This document shows, one piece after another, positions 44,453 to 55,761 of a stretch of 64,000 bases of DNA; positions within the stretch are counted from its first letter, which is position 1; every line of letters begins with the position of its first letter. A model generated the notes under the pieces. It had not been told where the DNA came from. It saw only the letters and a program-made list of their open reading frames with translations, and did not search any database. The stretch comes from Calonectria ilicicola (lineage: Eukaryota > Ascomycota > Sordariomycetes > Hypocreales > Nectriaceae), in assembly GCA_020809705.1 (NCBI GenBank), contig CP085831.1, positions 1,240,001-1,304,000 of the forward strand. Reading direction: 5' to 3'. Position numbers and translations under genes: made by a program.

Positions 44453-44698
44453 GCGGAAATGGTATTTGCGATGTGTGAAGGAAGATATAGGAGGCGGAAT
44501 TGCGCAGACTAGACGGCGGAACTCCGCCCACTGCCCCACACAAGGTGCGCGCAGAGCAGAGACAAAGATCGTCAAGGAGACTACCAGTGCGTGGCTCTTA
44601 GCAATATGAGATAAAATAAATATAAGTGTCTTCCCGTTATTTCAAGTGCAAAATATCATTACAATCGTTTCTCTATAAAGCAATCATCCATTATCACA
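44453..44698. promoter_or_regulatory. Divergent promoter of AflR-type regulator and NmrA-like gene
   Basis: A compact 246-bp bidirectional promoter. TATAAG near 44623 is about 75 bp upstream of the NmrA-like start. No copy of the left-cluster palindrome was seen here. Confidence 0.6.
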
Positions 44699-45625
44699 AT
44701 GTCTAAGGTTAATGTACCAACTGTCTACGTCGTCGCTGCCACTGGCACGCAGGGATCAGCAGTGTGCCGTCAACTCCGCCAACTCAATTGGTCAGTCCAC
44801 GCTACAGTGCGAAACCTCGAATCGCCACAGGCCCAGGCGCTAACTAAACTGGGCGTTGTCTTGAACCAAGGCGACTGGGACGATGAAGATGCTCTCAACA
44901 ACGGCCTTGCGGGCTGCAACAAGCTCTTTTTAGCCCTCGGTCCCAACTATACAAACCTCGACGATGAGCGCGTCTGGGCCCAAAGAATCATCTCTTTGGC
45001 AAAGGCAGCAGGTATCTCCGACATCGTGTACTCGAGTTCCATTAGCGCCGACGCCCCTGAGAAGCGTACCCTACTCCCGCCCAAGCATTTACTTTTTAAG
45101 AGCCTCTTCGTCAAGAACATAATCGAGGGCCTTGTTCAACGCGCCGGCTTCACCCGCTGGACCATTGTTCGCCCAGGATTCTTCATGTCCAATCTTCTCG
45201 CTCCCAAAGCTCGCATCTATCGCGAGCTCTTTGAGCAAAGCACCTGGTTGACGGCTTTGAAGCCCGACACCAAACTCAACTTGATCGACCCGGAAGACAT
45301 CGCACGGTTTGCTGTCGCAGCGCTGAGCGATCCTGAGCGATTTCATGGATATGGAATTGATCTCGTTGGTGAGAGATTGACGGCTATTCAGATGATGGAG
45401 GCGCTATCTGCCGCGACCGGACGTGAGATAAAAGCCGAATTTTATACTGATGAACAAGTAGCGGAGTCTATAGAGACCAATCCGTTCGTTGGATCGCAGG
45501 TGTTCTTGCGGGACGGAGAACAATGTGTTGATGCTGAAAAGGTCAAGTCATGGGCGATCACTATGGGTACTTTCGAGGAATTCTTGGCCCGTGAGAAGAC
45601 GGCTGTGGCCAGCACATATGCATGA
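44699..45625 (+). CDS. NmrA-like NAD(P)-binding protein
   Basis: Intronless protein of 308 residues of the atypical SDR, NmrA/isoflavone-reductase-like group. The Rossmann loop is VVAATGTQGSAV (GxxG at residues 16-19), followed by a basic VRNLES that suggests NADP preference. The second strand pattern NQGDWDDEDAL and the SSSISA segment are typical. A full YxxxK catalytic pair is not obvious, so it could be a redox sensor/co-regulator like NmrA or a reductase. It shares its promoter with the AflR-type regulator, an arrangement that fits either a pathway enzyme or an accessory regulator. Confidence 0.9.
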   Translation: MSKVNVPTVYVVAATGTQGSAVCRQLRQLNWSVHATVRNLESPQAQALTKLGVVLNQGDWDDEDALNNGLAGCNKLFLALGPNYTNLDDERVWAQRIISLAKAAGISDIVYSSSISADAPEKRTLLPPKHLLFKSLFVKNIIEGLVQRAGFTRWTIVRPGFFMSNLLAPKARIYRELFEQSTWLTALKPDTKLNLIDPEDIARFAVAALSDPERFHGYGIDLVGERLTAIQMMEALSAATGREIKAEFYTDEQVAESIETNPFVGSQVFLRDGEQCVDAEKVKSWAITMGTFEEFLAREKTAVASTYA

Positions 45626-46000
45626 GATGACACTGACTACAAACATGGCGTTTCTGAGTGTAAGAGGTCTTCCAGAGACTCCAAGTACTGGGTTGAAGCC
45701 GCGGTCTCCAACTTCGGATATCTATCCGTTTAGCTTAGTCACACGATAAGCATAGAAGCAATACAATATAATTTCTTCTATTTACTCATTCACAAGTGTA
45801 ACTATTCAGCAAGATCAATACACCAAGAATAAACTTTCTATAACTAATATTCCATCATCTTCTTTTAACTTTGCTCTTTAGTTCACGTGTCTCTTGAGCT
45901 TCATCTCATAGCACTACGCAAAACACAGGAATGGGGGATGTGATATCATTGTAAAAAGCTCTAGGTTTTGCCTCAATCCAGAAAACATCTACCAAATAGT
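45626..46000. other. Intergenic, convergent 3' ends
   Basis: AT-rich spacer with nothing recognised. Confidence 0.5.
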
Positions 46001-47653
46001 CTACCAGCCCGGAACTTTGTTAATCTTGAGCTGCCACCCTTCATAAATTTTGAAAAGGGTCAATGCGAAGTTGTCACCGATCTCCTGGCCCTCGTCGGAT
46101 TCTTTGTGGGGTTCAATGGGGGTAAAGTCGTAGCGGCCAACCAATCCACCAACTAGACACAAGAGCTCATCCCGGGCATATCGCTCACCAATGCATCGAC
46201 GGGGACCGGCACCAAAAGTCAGAAAAGAGTAGTCATGATCGGCTCCACCTGTACGATCATCCATCCATCGCTCTGGGTTGAACGAGCGCGCATCGGGTCC
46301 CCAGTGGGCTGGGTCACGGTTGAGAGTCCAAGGAGAGAAGACAATCTTTGTTCCCTTAGTGATAGGAACCCCAGCAATGGTTGATGGTTCGATGCATTCC
46401 CGCCACAACAATGTGTTAATGGAGTGATAACGAAGAACTTCCTGAATGACAGCATTCAAATACTTGAGATTGTGGAATTGAGAGTCGCTGACAGAATCGG
46501 TCGAGGATAGGTAAGGTGAAGGAATGTTTTCTCGAATCTCCTTGCGAAGACGGGTTTGCAGCTCTGGATAGCGCGACAGCAGATGAATGGCCCAGCAAGC
46601 AGTGGCAGCAACGGTTTCTGTTCCAGCAGCAAAGAAATGGACTGTTTGCTCGACAAGATCTTGATGAGAAAAGTGGCCCGTTTTCATAATCGTAGAGAGC
46701 ATGTCATCTTTAGAGCACACTTGACTCTGTTTACAAGAAAATTCCCCTTCATGTTCAACGACAACGTCCTCAGCCGTCTGTCTAACAAGGGCCATGATTC
46801 CGGCAATTGTCTTGACTGCGGGGATGGGAAGACTCAAAGCAAGGTTTGGTCCGATAAGAGATGCCGCCTCTAGCGTAAATTGTCCTCTTTTTGTTGTCTT
46901 GAACATTTCAGTGTACGCTCGGCTGAACCTGTCAATTGGTTTGCCCGACCGAGGGGCGCCACGCTTGGATTTTGGCTGGCTAATTCTCTTCAGAGAATTG
47001 AAGTCGATGTTGAAGCCAAAATGGCCAATCATATCGATACTGGCAGCTGAAACTGGTTTCAAGATGCCAGCAACACCACTCACGGAGGTATCAATGCTGT
47101 CCGCGTGTTGAGCTGGGGCATCCTTTTGGATTTGCTGTGAAACATGGTCCAATGTCTCAACGGTCGTCTTCCACATAGAAGGGAACCACTTCTTCATCTG
47201 TGCTGGGGAAAAGGCAGGGTTAAATCGCTTGCGAGCTTGCTTGTGTTCCTCTCCCTCCTGAATTAGCAAGCCCTGACCAGCAATGTTGTTTGCAAGAACC
47301 CATTGAAGCTCTGGTTTGATGTACTTGTACGCAGAAGCTGACAACAAATCCTTTGCCGCTTCAGGACTGGCAATGAAGATTCTTTCACGGTTGAAAATTC
47401 CATGATATCGGATGAGCCCTTGGTGTGGAAGCTCATCGATCCATTTTTCAATCTCAGGCACTCTGGGTTCGTGAAGCAAACGGAACCAGACTGGGCCTTG
47501 CTTGGGTGCTGGGAGATGACGCAGCGGGCTTAATCTAGGGCGAACAAGTAGATAGTAGAGACTGGAAAGACAAAGACCAGAAATGGTCAAAAGGAAAAGG
47601 GAAAGCAGCCCCTCCAACCGAGGAAGCGTAATAACTGCAGGAGTAGCTGCCAT
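46001..47653 (-). CDS. Cytochrome P450 monooxygenase (CYP3/CYP4-like fungal type)
   Basis: Intronless P450 of 550 residues. An N-terminal membrane anchor (about residues 13-35) is followed by the proline-rich hinge RPRLSPLRHLPAP. The I-helix motif is FAAGTETVAATAC (AGTET), the K-helix ExxR is EVLR, the PERF-like motif is FNPERW and the haem loop is FGAGPRRCIG with Cys487. The long region between helices F and G (about residues 205-250) is charged (SKRGAPRSGKPIDRFSR). No intron is needed. A TATA-like element lies at 47717-47722, about 65 bp upstream. Its position between NmrA-like and MFS genes suggests a tailoring enzyme of the right-hand cluster. Confidence 0.93.
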   Translation of the reverse strand: MAATPAVITLPRLEGLLSLFLLTISGLCLSSLYYLLVRPRLSPLRHLPAPKQGPVWFRLLHEPRVPEIEKWIDELPHQGLIRYHGIFNRERIFIASPEAAKDLLSASAYKYIKPELQWVLANNIAGQGLLIQEGEEHKQARKRFNPAFSPAQMKKWFPSMWKTTVETLDHVSQQIQKDAPAQHADSIDTSVSGVAGILKPVSAASIDMIGHFGFNIDFNSLKRISQPKSKRGAPRSGKPIDRFSRAYTEMFKTTKRGQFTLEAASLIGPNLALSLPIPAVKTIAGIMALVRQTAEDVVVEHEGEFSCKQSQVCSKDDMLSTIMKTGHFSHQDLVEQTVHFFAAGTETVAATACWAIHLLSRYPELQTRLRKEIRENIPSPYLSSTDSVSDSQFHNLKYLNAVIQEVLRYHSINTLLWRECIEPSTIAGVPITKGTKIVFSPWTLNRDPAHWGPDARSFNPERWMDDRTGGADHDYSFLTFGAGPRRCIGERYARDELLCLVGGLVGRYDFTPIEPHKESDEGQEIGDNFALTLFKIYEGWQLKINKVPGW

Positions 47654-48856
47654 GGCGAAGGATGAATTGCTGATGGTTGGGTTTTCTCTCGTCTACGATG
47701 TCTGAATCCATCTCCCTTTATACATTACTTACTGCTGGCGGCTGGTTGGAATTGTGGTTTCATGAATTTGGTGACGTGTGTTATCCACCGCGCGCCTATC
47801 TTACCGACTTGGCAAGCTTCGCCAAAGGGGCCTGTTAATACTCCTTGTTACCTTGCAAAGTATCTCGAGTCCACCAAACATCCGAACAGACCTTTCTTAC
47901 CAATCCAAATTCAAGTCGCGGGGAAGAGATCGGACATCCTGATTCGGCATCATGGAGTATTCAGCGGAATTTCGGGTACTTGATCTGGTTAGTCATCAGA
48001 TAGGACGTAAAGATAGGCCAGGAGCTCGGGACTTTTCTGACTGAAGCCGTCATCAACTGCAAAGCTTATCTTCACAATGCCGATACACATGTGACAAGCG
48101 GACGGCATTGCCCGAGATTCGTGGCGATGCAGATCTAGACTCATCAATCTGTTTCACATTAGAACAAAATCTACGGAGATGTCTCTCCGTACACCTTGGA
48201 ACCGTCATAAGTTGCCATAGACACAAAGTTTAGGTAAGACTAGGAGCGGACTTCCTATCTTGGATTTAAGCTCCCGCAAAATTGGGGCATCGGGACTGTC
48301 AGTGCAACATTACTTCGCTTCCCGCGGGGGAGAGATGCCCGATTGGCCAACAGGATGCTTCCCGTCAGGCAGAAAGTGTATTTTGTATCCACTGCAAGCA
48401 CGGGTCTGGGGCAGTTTTACCTTGCCGAAGACACAAGATGCGACAATAACCTCGTCGACCAAGACATGGTCGGGTGGATCAGCTGAGAGTGATTGGTTCA
48501 GATACCGGAGGGCCATGTTCCGGCTTTCCGCAGGCCCATCCCGCAGCTCCCGTAACCTTGAAGAGCCACGTTACATAGGTTGACGCGAAAGATTAAGCAA
48601 GAACAAACTAAATGTCGTTGCTTACTAGCATCGGCTTGTTGGAATTGCGAAAACCTTACTGGTCGCGAATGCATTCGGCTGTTATCAAGCCACGCGGCAA
48701 GTTAGGGCATTCGCATAGATCGCTGTTGGTCGGAGTAGAAACGTTCAATCCCGTGACAATCACGAGCATAAAATGGATCAGACGTTACTAGAGCTTTTCG
48801 TATCAAACACCTATTTTCTATACACTTGCAAGGGTTCAATCTAGCAATGCCACAAT
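47654..48856. other. Divergent promoter region of P450 and MFS genes
   Basis: 1.2 kb with no supportable gene. A TATA-like element (TTTATA, reverse strand TATAAA) at 47717-47722 serves the P450 gene. Confidence 0.55.
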
Positions 48857-50407
48857 ATGTCCCCCAAAGCTGATACCGGCAGCGACAGCAGCAGCATCAT
48901 TATTGATTGGGATGGCCCCAATGATCCAACCAAGCCAGCGAATTGGTCCCCTGTACGGAAATGGGCCATTGTGGTATGTACGTCACTATGTACTTTTATT
49001 GTGTCCTTTGGCAGCAGCGTCATGTCAGCCACAAGAAGTCAGCTACAGAAAGAGTTTGGAGCATCTAGTGATGCCACAATTCTGCCTGTCTCGCTGTATG
49101 TGTCCGGGTTCGCTCTTGGGCCAATGGTCTGGGGCCCCGCATCGGAGCTATATGGCAAGAACCGGCCCTTGTGGATAGGATACTTCCTCTTTTGCATTTT
49201 TCAAATTCCCTGCGCAGTGGCAAAGAGTCTCCCAGTCCTCCTTGTTTTCAGATTGCTGGCTGGGCTAGCAGGCTCATCGACTCTCGCCATCATAGGAGGC
49301 ATGTACGTGGATTTCCTGGTTGAGCCATCTCATCGGGGCATCTCCACCGCAATCTTCAGTCTAGGAACTTTCTGTGGTCCTGCAGCAGGTCCTATTATTG
49401 GTAATATTGTCACTGTGAAGATCGGGTGGAGATGGACCGCGTGGATCACTCTCATTGGGGCTGCCTTCTTTGGCCTTTTCGGTATCCTGGTTACTGCTGA
49501 GACATCCACACCCACCATATTACGACGCAAAGCTCGGAAGATACGCGAAAAGTCCGATGGAAGCATTCACATTCGCAGCGAGGGCGATAAGCCTTCCGCC
49601 TCAATTTTTATCCAGAAGTACCTCACAAAACCTATCCGGATGATTATTCAAGAACCGATTGTAAGCAAAGATACCATGAGCCACACTCCAGGGGAATATT
49701 CCATTAATGAATTTTTACAATACAGCTAATATTCTTCACGATACACATGAGCTTAGCTTATGGGATTATCTACCTCACTTTTACCATGTTCCCGCTATCA
49801 TTTGTCAGAGAGCGAGGTTGGTCAGCAATAACTGGGAGCCTCCCCTTCCTTAGTATACTTGTGGGGGTTATATTTGCTTGCATATTATTGGCCATTCACA
49901 GTATATACTATATCCCTCGGCTCTTTGCCAAAACTCAAAGTCATTTGCCGGAGAGGCGACTTCCGCCCATGATTGTGGGATCATTCCTTCTGCCAGGAGG
50001 TGGGTCACAGATGCATGTGCACAGATAGGAAATATCGCTCGCTAATGGATCAACCAGGGCTTTTTTGGTTTGCATGGACTTCGGATCCCGATATTTCATG
50101 GGTGCCCCATGCTCTAGCCGGCATTTTCATCGGCTCTGGATCTGTCCTTGTATTAATGTCTGGAATCGTGTACCTCATTGAGGTGTACTTGACACAGGCC
50201 AACAGCGCTTTAGCCTTTAATAACTTTGTGCGCTCGGCTTTTGCGGCGGCATTTCCGTTTTTTGCAACCGACATGTTTATCGATTTAGGGATAGATGTGG
50301 GTGGTTCCATCTTGGGAGGCATTTGCGTTGGCTTAATTCCTTTTCCTCTTCTCTTCTGGAAGTATGGGCAGAAAATCAGAGGATGGTCCAAATTTGCAAA
50401 TGGGTAA
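48857..50407 (+). CDS. MFS multidrug/polyamine-type transporter
   Basis: Major facilitator transporter of 475 residues, about 12 membrane helices. Exons are 48857-49660, 49726-49999 and 50058-50407. A short cytosolic N-terminus contains the DHA1 mark WDGPNDPTKPANWS. Helix-2/3 loop motif A is present as ASELYGKNRPLWIG, and the antiporter-type motif is visible near GTFCGPAAGPIIGN. The central loop (about residues 220-265) is basic. The C-terminal half ends shortly after the last helix. Family members export drugs, polyamines or fungal metabolites. Together with the divergent P450 it is a likely exporter for the right-hand cluster. Confidence 0.92.
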
Positions 50408-52344
50408 GGTGTTACGGGACTGGTGATAGAATCGAACAATGGATCAGAAATTTTCTCAACTGGGTGGCACTTCAATCTAGAAATTATTGGAGTGCTGCAG
50501 GTTTGCCGTGGGCATGAGATCGGATATAGCACTCATCTCGTCTACGAAGCAGACCAAAAAGCCAATCGACATTTTTTTCGTTTTCACGAGAGATGATCTA
50601 ATTTGACACAAGGGTTAGGGTTAGGGTTATATCTTAAACAAACTTGAGTCTTACCACCCCGCGCAATTACAAATGCGCAGAATATATTTTCTAACTCCCG
50701 GGTAGCAGCATAAATCTAATGCATCTCCCTTGATGAAAGCATAAACCTTTACCCTGGTCCTTTGGTCACCTTGCGAGCACTTGTAATATTTACTCTCAAA
50801 AATTATCAGCACCTTGATTTCAAACAGAAATAGAAAAAGCTATTTACGTCTAACCTATCAACTTTCCTTATAAATTTTCGAGACAAAATATTTTACGTAC
50901 TAAAGAACATTCCGCACATTTATTTTAACTTTTTACACATCATCTTTGGTAATTTATTATAACATCTACCCATTGTGAATGATGACTCATGCACCATTCA
51001 AACACTACCAGTTTACTTCAAACTACTATCTAACTGGTTTCCTCAAACCCGAGACGCAAACAATGATTACGACGCCGGAATATTCTAGGGAGGAGATTGG
51101 TATTTAAATCTGAATTTTAGAACAAAGCACAACTGAGTCATCCCACAGGACACAGTGCCACCTGGGTCATGTATTGATCTAAATCCAATCTGCGCCATTA
51201 CGGAGCTCGAAAACAGTTACTGGACGGAAGGCTCCACCTTTCGCCATTTGCCGGATATCCCTTCCAAATTTCCTTTCTCTCAGCAGGCGCTCCACTGTAA
51301 GTCGGTAGAGGCGCGAAGAAACACTAGAGTAAGCCCGCAGAAAAAAGGGATCCCGCTCTGATTAAGCTGTGAACGTGGATGAGCATCTGGCCCGGTGGCG
51401 ATGTCACTTATGCATATTGGGTGGACCTCTCGACGGTTCGAGGCCCAAAAAGCCCGATTGCAAGAAGAAAAAAAAAGTGACCACAAATCGGCTCATTTTT
51501 GGAAAGTCAGGTCTAATCGATTGGCGGATTCAATCCAGACCAGCGCCATAAAATCTTATGTGACTGACTGCATTGGTAACCAGCCATCTACTTAACTAGT
51601 AAATTCAGCCCCGATTCACTTCTGCAGCTAATACCTTTAGCATAGCGGGTTCTACGACTAGGGCACCATAATTTGAGCCACCATTAGAATTTATTTTCCT
51701 TGTGTCTTATTATTTGCGACCTAGGTGTTACGAAATACCAATAGGCACGATCTCAACAGCTAAAGGTCCAGTCTGTAGAAAGTGTAGATAGGTTAGGGCG
51801 GAAATGCTTAGTTCTTTCTTGCTACATAAAGGTTCTAGCCATAGCCTTTATTATCTATGATTCGAGCGCTCGAGCCGCCCTCGACAGACGGCTTTCTTCA
51901 ATATCCCGATGGTAGCCAGCATATAATGATATTCCGCAATGAAAGCCACCCTGATCAACTAGGAAGTTGATGGAGTGAAGTTAATGCGGCGCATGGCTAG
52001 GGATAGGTCTTAATAAAGGGAGTGAACGGAGGTAAAAGGTCTCATTTGCCTGACTGCGGACACCTAGCGACAGGCTCCACTGTGTGTGACACACCGTCAC
52101 CGTCATGCGTAGAATACTAACAAATCAATAGTCTTGAAGCTAATCAAGCACAGGCTGATATTTGGTTTATTGATAGCTGAACTTGCTACTATAGAGGCGT
52201 TGGTAATAATAATAGAAATAGCGGTGAATATAGAAATTTATAAGATTAGAAATAATACTGTAATCGTGGGCTTCTTTTAACAGCATCAAACGATACAATA
52301 CCTACAAAAACATTCTACTCAATTACATCTTTGTACTATTTAAC
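50408..52344. other. AT-rich gene-poor interval with interstitial telomere tract
   Basis: No supportable gene. It contains the (TTAGGG)3 tract listed separately, long AT-rich stretches (50640-51000 and 52120-52330) and short frames only. It may be decayed repeat DNA. Confidence 0.5.
50611..50629 (+). repeat. Interstitial telomere-like tract, about three TTAGGG units
   Basis: The sequence reads AGGGTTAGGGTTAGGGTTA, three units of the fungal telomere repeat inside the chromosome, 200 bp beyond the MFS stop codon and at the start of a gene-poor region. Confidence 0.8.
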
Positions 52345-52679
52345 ATGAAGTTTATTGCCTTTCTCCTCCCCGACTTTATCGCGTCAGGCCTCGCTCTTGA
52401 TCCAAGGGTTATGCAACGTGACACCGCTGGTGCCCTCGACAAACGGCAGACATGCACACAGGCCTTCACGGCTTGGTGTACTTCTCGTACTAGATGCAAA
52501 ACCAGCACCAGTCCCCAGATGTGTGTACTGCCTTGCGATAGAACTATGGGCGTATGTGCATATCTCATCTCTGCTTCTGTCACCTAGAAATGCTAATAGA
52601 ATTTCAATCACAGCTTGCCACTATGTCTTGTTCTGGAGAATCGCCACCATACACTGATTGTCCCGTCATGAATACTTGA
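52345..52679 (+). CDS. Small secreted cysteine-rich protein with Kex2-type propeptide
   Basis: Two exons (52345-52551 and 52614-52679) encode 90 residues. Residues 1-18 form a signal peptide (MKFIAFLLPDFIASGLAL). A propeptide follows to the dibasic Lys33-Arg34 (ALDKR|QTC), a typical Kex2 cleavage site. The mature part of 56 residues has seven cysteines at 37, 45, 51, 60, 64, 75 and 85. The intron has GTATGT at its donor and CACAG at its acceptor. Without splicing the frame would end in ISASVT and lose the last two cysteines. I do not recognise a named family. Size, signal and cysteine content are those of effector or antimicrobial-type secreted proteins. The gene lies alone in AT-rich, gene-poor DNA. 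Confidence 0.7.
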
Positions 52680-55600
52680 TTACGATAAACGACACAAATC
52701 GCCGTGATTCGTGGGCAAGCACATGGACACGATGAGGTATAATCTTCAGTAGTAGCTCGTTAGCTTTCAATACAACTTGATCGCCTTAGCAACCTTATTA
52801 GCTTCATTGCATGAAATGGTTGACACGTTACTAGTCGTAGTAACTGTGAAGCTTTATGGGATGGCATGTGAATTTATCTGCTCGAGCACTAGATCACAAT
52901 ACAGCTATTACTGTTAGCTACAAATGCCAGTTGTCAAACAGAATATACGTCGTGATTGCACTACACATTAACAGAGCATTTTCTTCACTTTTCCCATTAT
53001 TATCAATTTGATTCCAATGTCCCAGATTTAATTTTATATAGCTACATTGACAGGTTAGTTTCAACATTTCGGCCAAAAATAAAACAATATTTTAATCAAT
53101 TTGCCAGCGAATTCTTCTGTTTCGGATAATTATCACATTTAAATATGGTAGGAACATATCCCCTCTTATTATTGTAGCAATGACCCCTTCTACCCTTTGG
53201 AATCTTTACCCGGCAACAAGGGCTTCCGAAGTGCTTATACGTCTTGTTTTGCAAGGGTCACGACATCCTCATCAGGAAAGGACATATGCCCGCTATTCAC
53301 CAGTTTCAGCATTGAATACACTTCGTTATAGCAGGCTTTTATAGGAGATATCTTTTGTCAAGACTAGATTACCTCTGGGAATATGTCTGTCATTTGGCAA
53401 GAATAAAATAAAAATAACGCCATATTCCTTAGTCGCGGGCCAAGGTTGTGGTGGAATTACAGTAGCTTATTTCTAGACTTCGTACAGAACGTTGATATCT
53501 ACGAACAGTATTGTTCCATTTTCCATTCTTGGATTCATGTCAGGATCCCTAAAATGGAAGTCAAGCTTGAATAGACAAGTTCTTGACGGGAACTCTCGTG
53601 TATCAAGTGTGTCATCAATTTCGGCCGGCCTCTCACGTGAATAGCTGATACATGGCATCGACGTACGTCACTACATCGAATTCCAAATCTAATAACCAGG
53701 TGTAGTGCAACCCTTGCACAATCTTTCAAGCGGTGTATTTTAGTGTGTATTCTTCCACACAGCTTAGCGGGGCAATTGCTCCATTCCCTCTCTCATCCAC
53801 ATCTCGTAGCGATCTACACTGAACCACACGTAGCTGTAGATCGTCACACGCCTTCACTAAGCCGGGTTACCCATATGCTCATCAAAATCCCCGCCATCGT
53901 GGTCCGTGGCACGCATGTGAAGAAGACGCCGGTATTTCGTCTCACGGGGACCCATGTGCTGAGTGGGAATGGGCTGGAGACAAGGAACTGGCGATACTAC
54001 GCCAATGCCGATAGTGCCGGTGGAGTGTAGAGGCTGGGAGGTGATTCTATCACGCTCAGTTTAAGGTTTAGAGCGTGGTATATACAGCCCGATTTGGCAA
54101 GCCTGCTGAAGATGACAGCTGCTCGCCTTTTCAATTTACTAGGGGCAATGTGCCATGTGATGTCGCCGTTCTAAAATCTCACCGTTTGTTTCTAGATCGG
54201 CGAGTCCGAGCCCATAATGGGCGAAGTGACATTACCTAAGGTAGTAGAAGGAATCCTTCCAGCCTCCACGATGACGAAAAAATGGGCTTGAAACACACAA
54301 AGAGGCAACGATCAGCGCCTATTCCACAAAATGTTTCGACAACTCGGTGAAATTAACGACAGGGCTCTCAAGCTTGATTAAGGTTTCCGTTATTTCCGAT
54401 CTGCATCTGACGCCTCTCAAATACATGGACTCAGCCCTTCTAGGGAGTTATGCAAAGTGGGTTTTCTCCTCGTGGCCATAATCACGATAGCCTCGCACTC
54501 CAATCACATACGACCATACCCACTAGAAAATACGGGATCCCGTCCGCTCTCCCATAGTCAAGCTAGTGAGGGGTGGATTAGTACTCGGGTCGGTGACGAC
54601 CGGGGAATCCCCGCTGTTGTATGTTTTTTTTGTCCTTGGAGATTATAGATTTGGTTGCTTTTTTTTTGGGGGTGGATTGAATTGCTTGCGTGGATCAGCC
54701 GTGGTATTGTGGGTTTTCATGCAGAGAAGAGCTGTCAAGTGCTAACCCCGCCACTGGAGGATTTGGCCCCCAAAAGAATGAGTTGTCATTATGATGAGCC
54801 TCGTCTGCATTCCACCTTCTAGTGCAAGACTGTTCGATAATCGCGTATATACCTGCATTTAACAGGAGATCAACGCGGGGCTGTAGATCTGATGAAACAC
54901 TTATAGGAAAACAACACGCAGTACTTGGCGGAACCACTCAATGTCCCCCCACGTATAATCCTATGATCCAAAAATGGAATTCCCTTTCCATACCGTATTT
55001 GATTCCTACAATCTTGATCTTCAAAAAGGGCAGGAGTGTTAAGCATAACCCAGAGATCATGGAGATACATATCCACCACTCTATCAGCCAAGAAATCCTT
55101 ATTTCAAATACCTTCCCACCTAGGATGGTAAATGATCTTATGTTATTTCCAGTATCAAATGAATCCTACATGTTCCCGATTCAGCATCTCGATGACCCCG
55201 GAGTTTTGACGAAAATCTGCCTGTGCGACGAGTCATTTGTCGTGACGGGCGTCTTTACAAAACGGAAGCGGCGTAGGCGAAGGATCGCCATACCGACGAC
55301 TGCGCCTCTCAGCCAGTCCCTGGTCAAGTTCGGCCGCCAACTTGTATAGTTGGTATCCACCAATCCTGTCACCGGTGTCCCCTTGCCAATGTCACCCACC
55401 AAGACGATTAACCGCCCGCGCCACACCACCAACCGCTTTCGTAAGCGGCACAATTCTCTAGTGGAGCCTTGGCGATAACTTTCGAAGATCATTATAATTG
55501 GAATCCGGCTTCTGGCTTGCACATCGGTACTTGTGTTGTGGCTGCCACATGGACATGAACGGCCCCCAACCCCCACGGTAGAAGATGCGAAGACTCAGTA

Positions 55601-55761
55601 CGCGGGTGCATCCCTGCATACTGTTAGATCTCACCGACGGCACTTTTAATCAATAGGGACCAGAAAATTGTATCAATTCCAGCAGTCATTTCGTTAACTA
55701 CTCTCTTTCCCTATCATATATAGTCGCTTATCATTTTATACCCATTACCGTCCCTTGCAAA
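52680..55761. other. Gene-poor interval of 3.1 kb
   Basis: No gene can be supported. A 61-codon frame on the minus strand (53473-53658) ends in a protein-like stretch (KLDFHFRDPDMNPRMENG) and could be the last exon of a decayed gene, but no upstream exon was found. Frames at 53743-54030 and 54822-55349 have no motif. Palindromes GGAAGGATTCC-type near 54250 and GGGGAATCCCC at 54604 were noted. Confidence 0.45.

Noticed and set aside
54604..54617. GGGGAATCCCC palindrome, similar at its centre to the cluster site
   Set aside because: It lacks the CGCGG/CCGCG arms and is far from any start codon, so it was not counted as a regulon site.
54822..55576. Overlapping frames of 175 codons (plus) and 131 codons (minus)
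   Set aside because: Neither has a recognisable motif, a good start context or a partner exon. They overlap on opposite strands, so at most one could be real.
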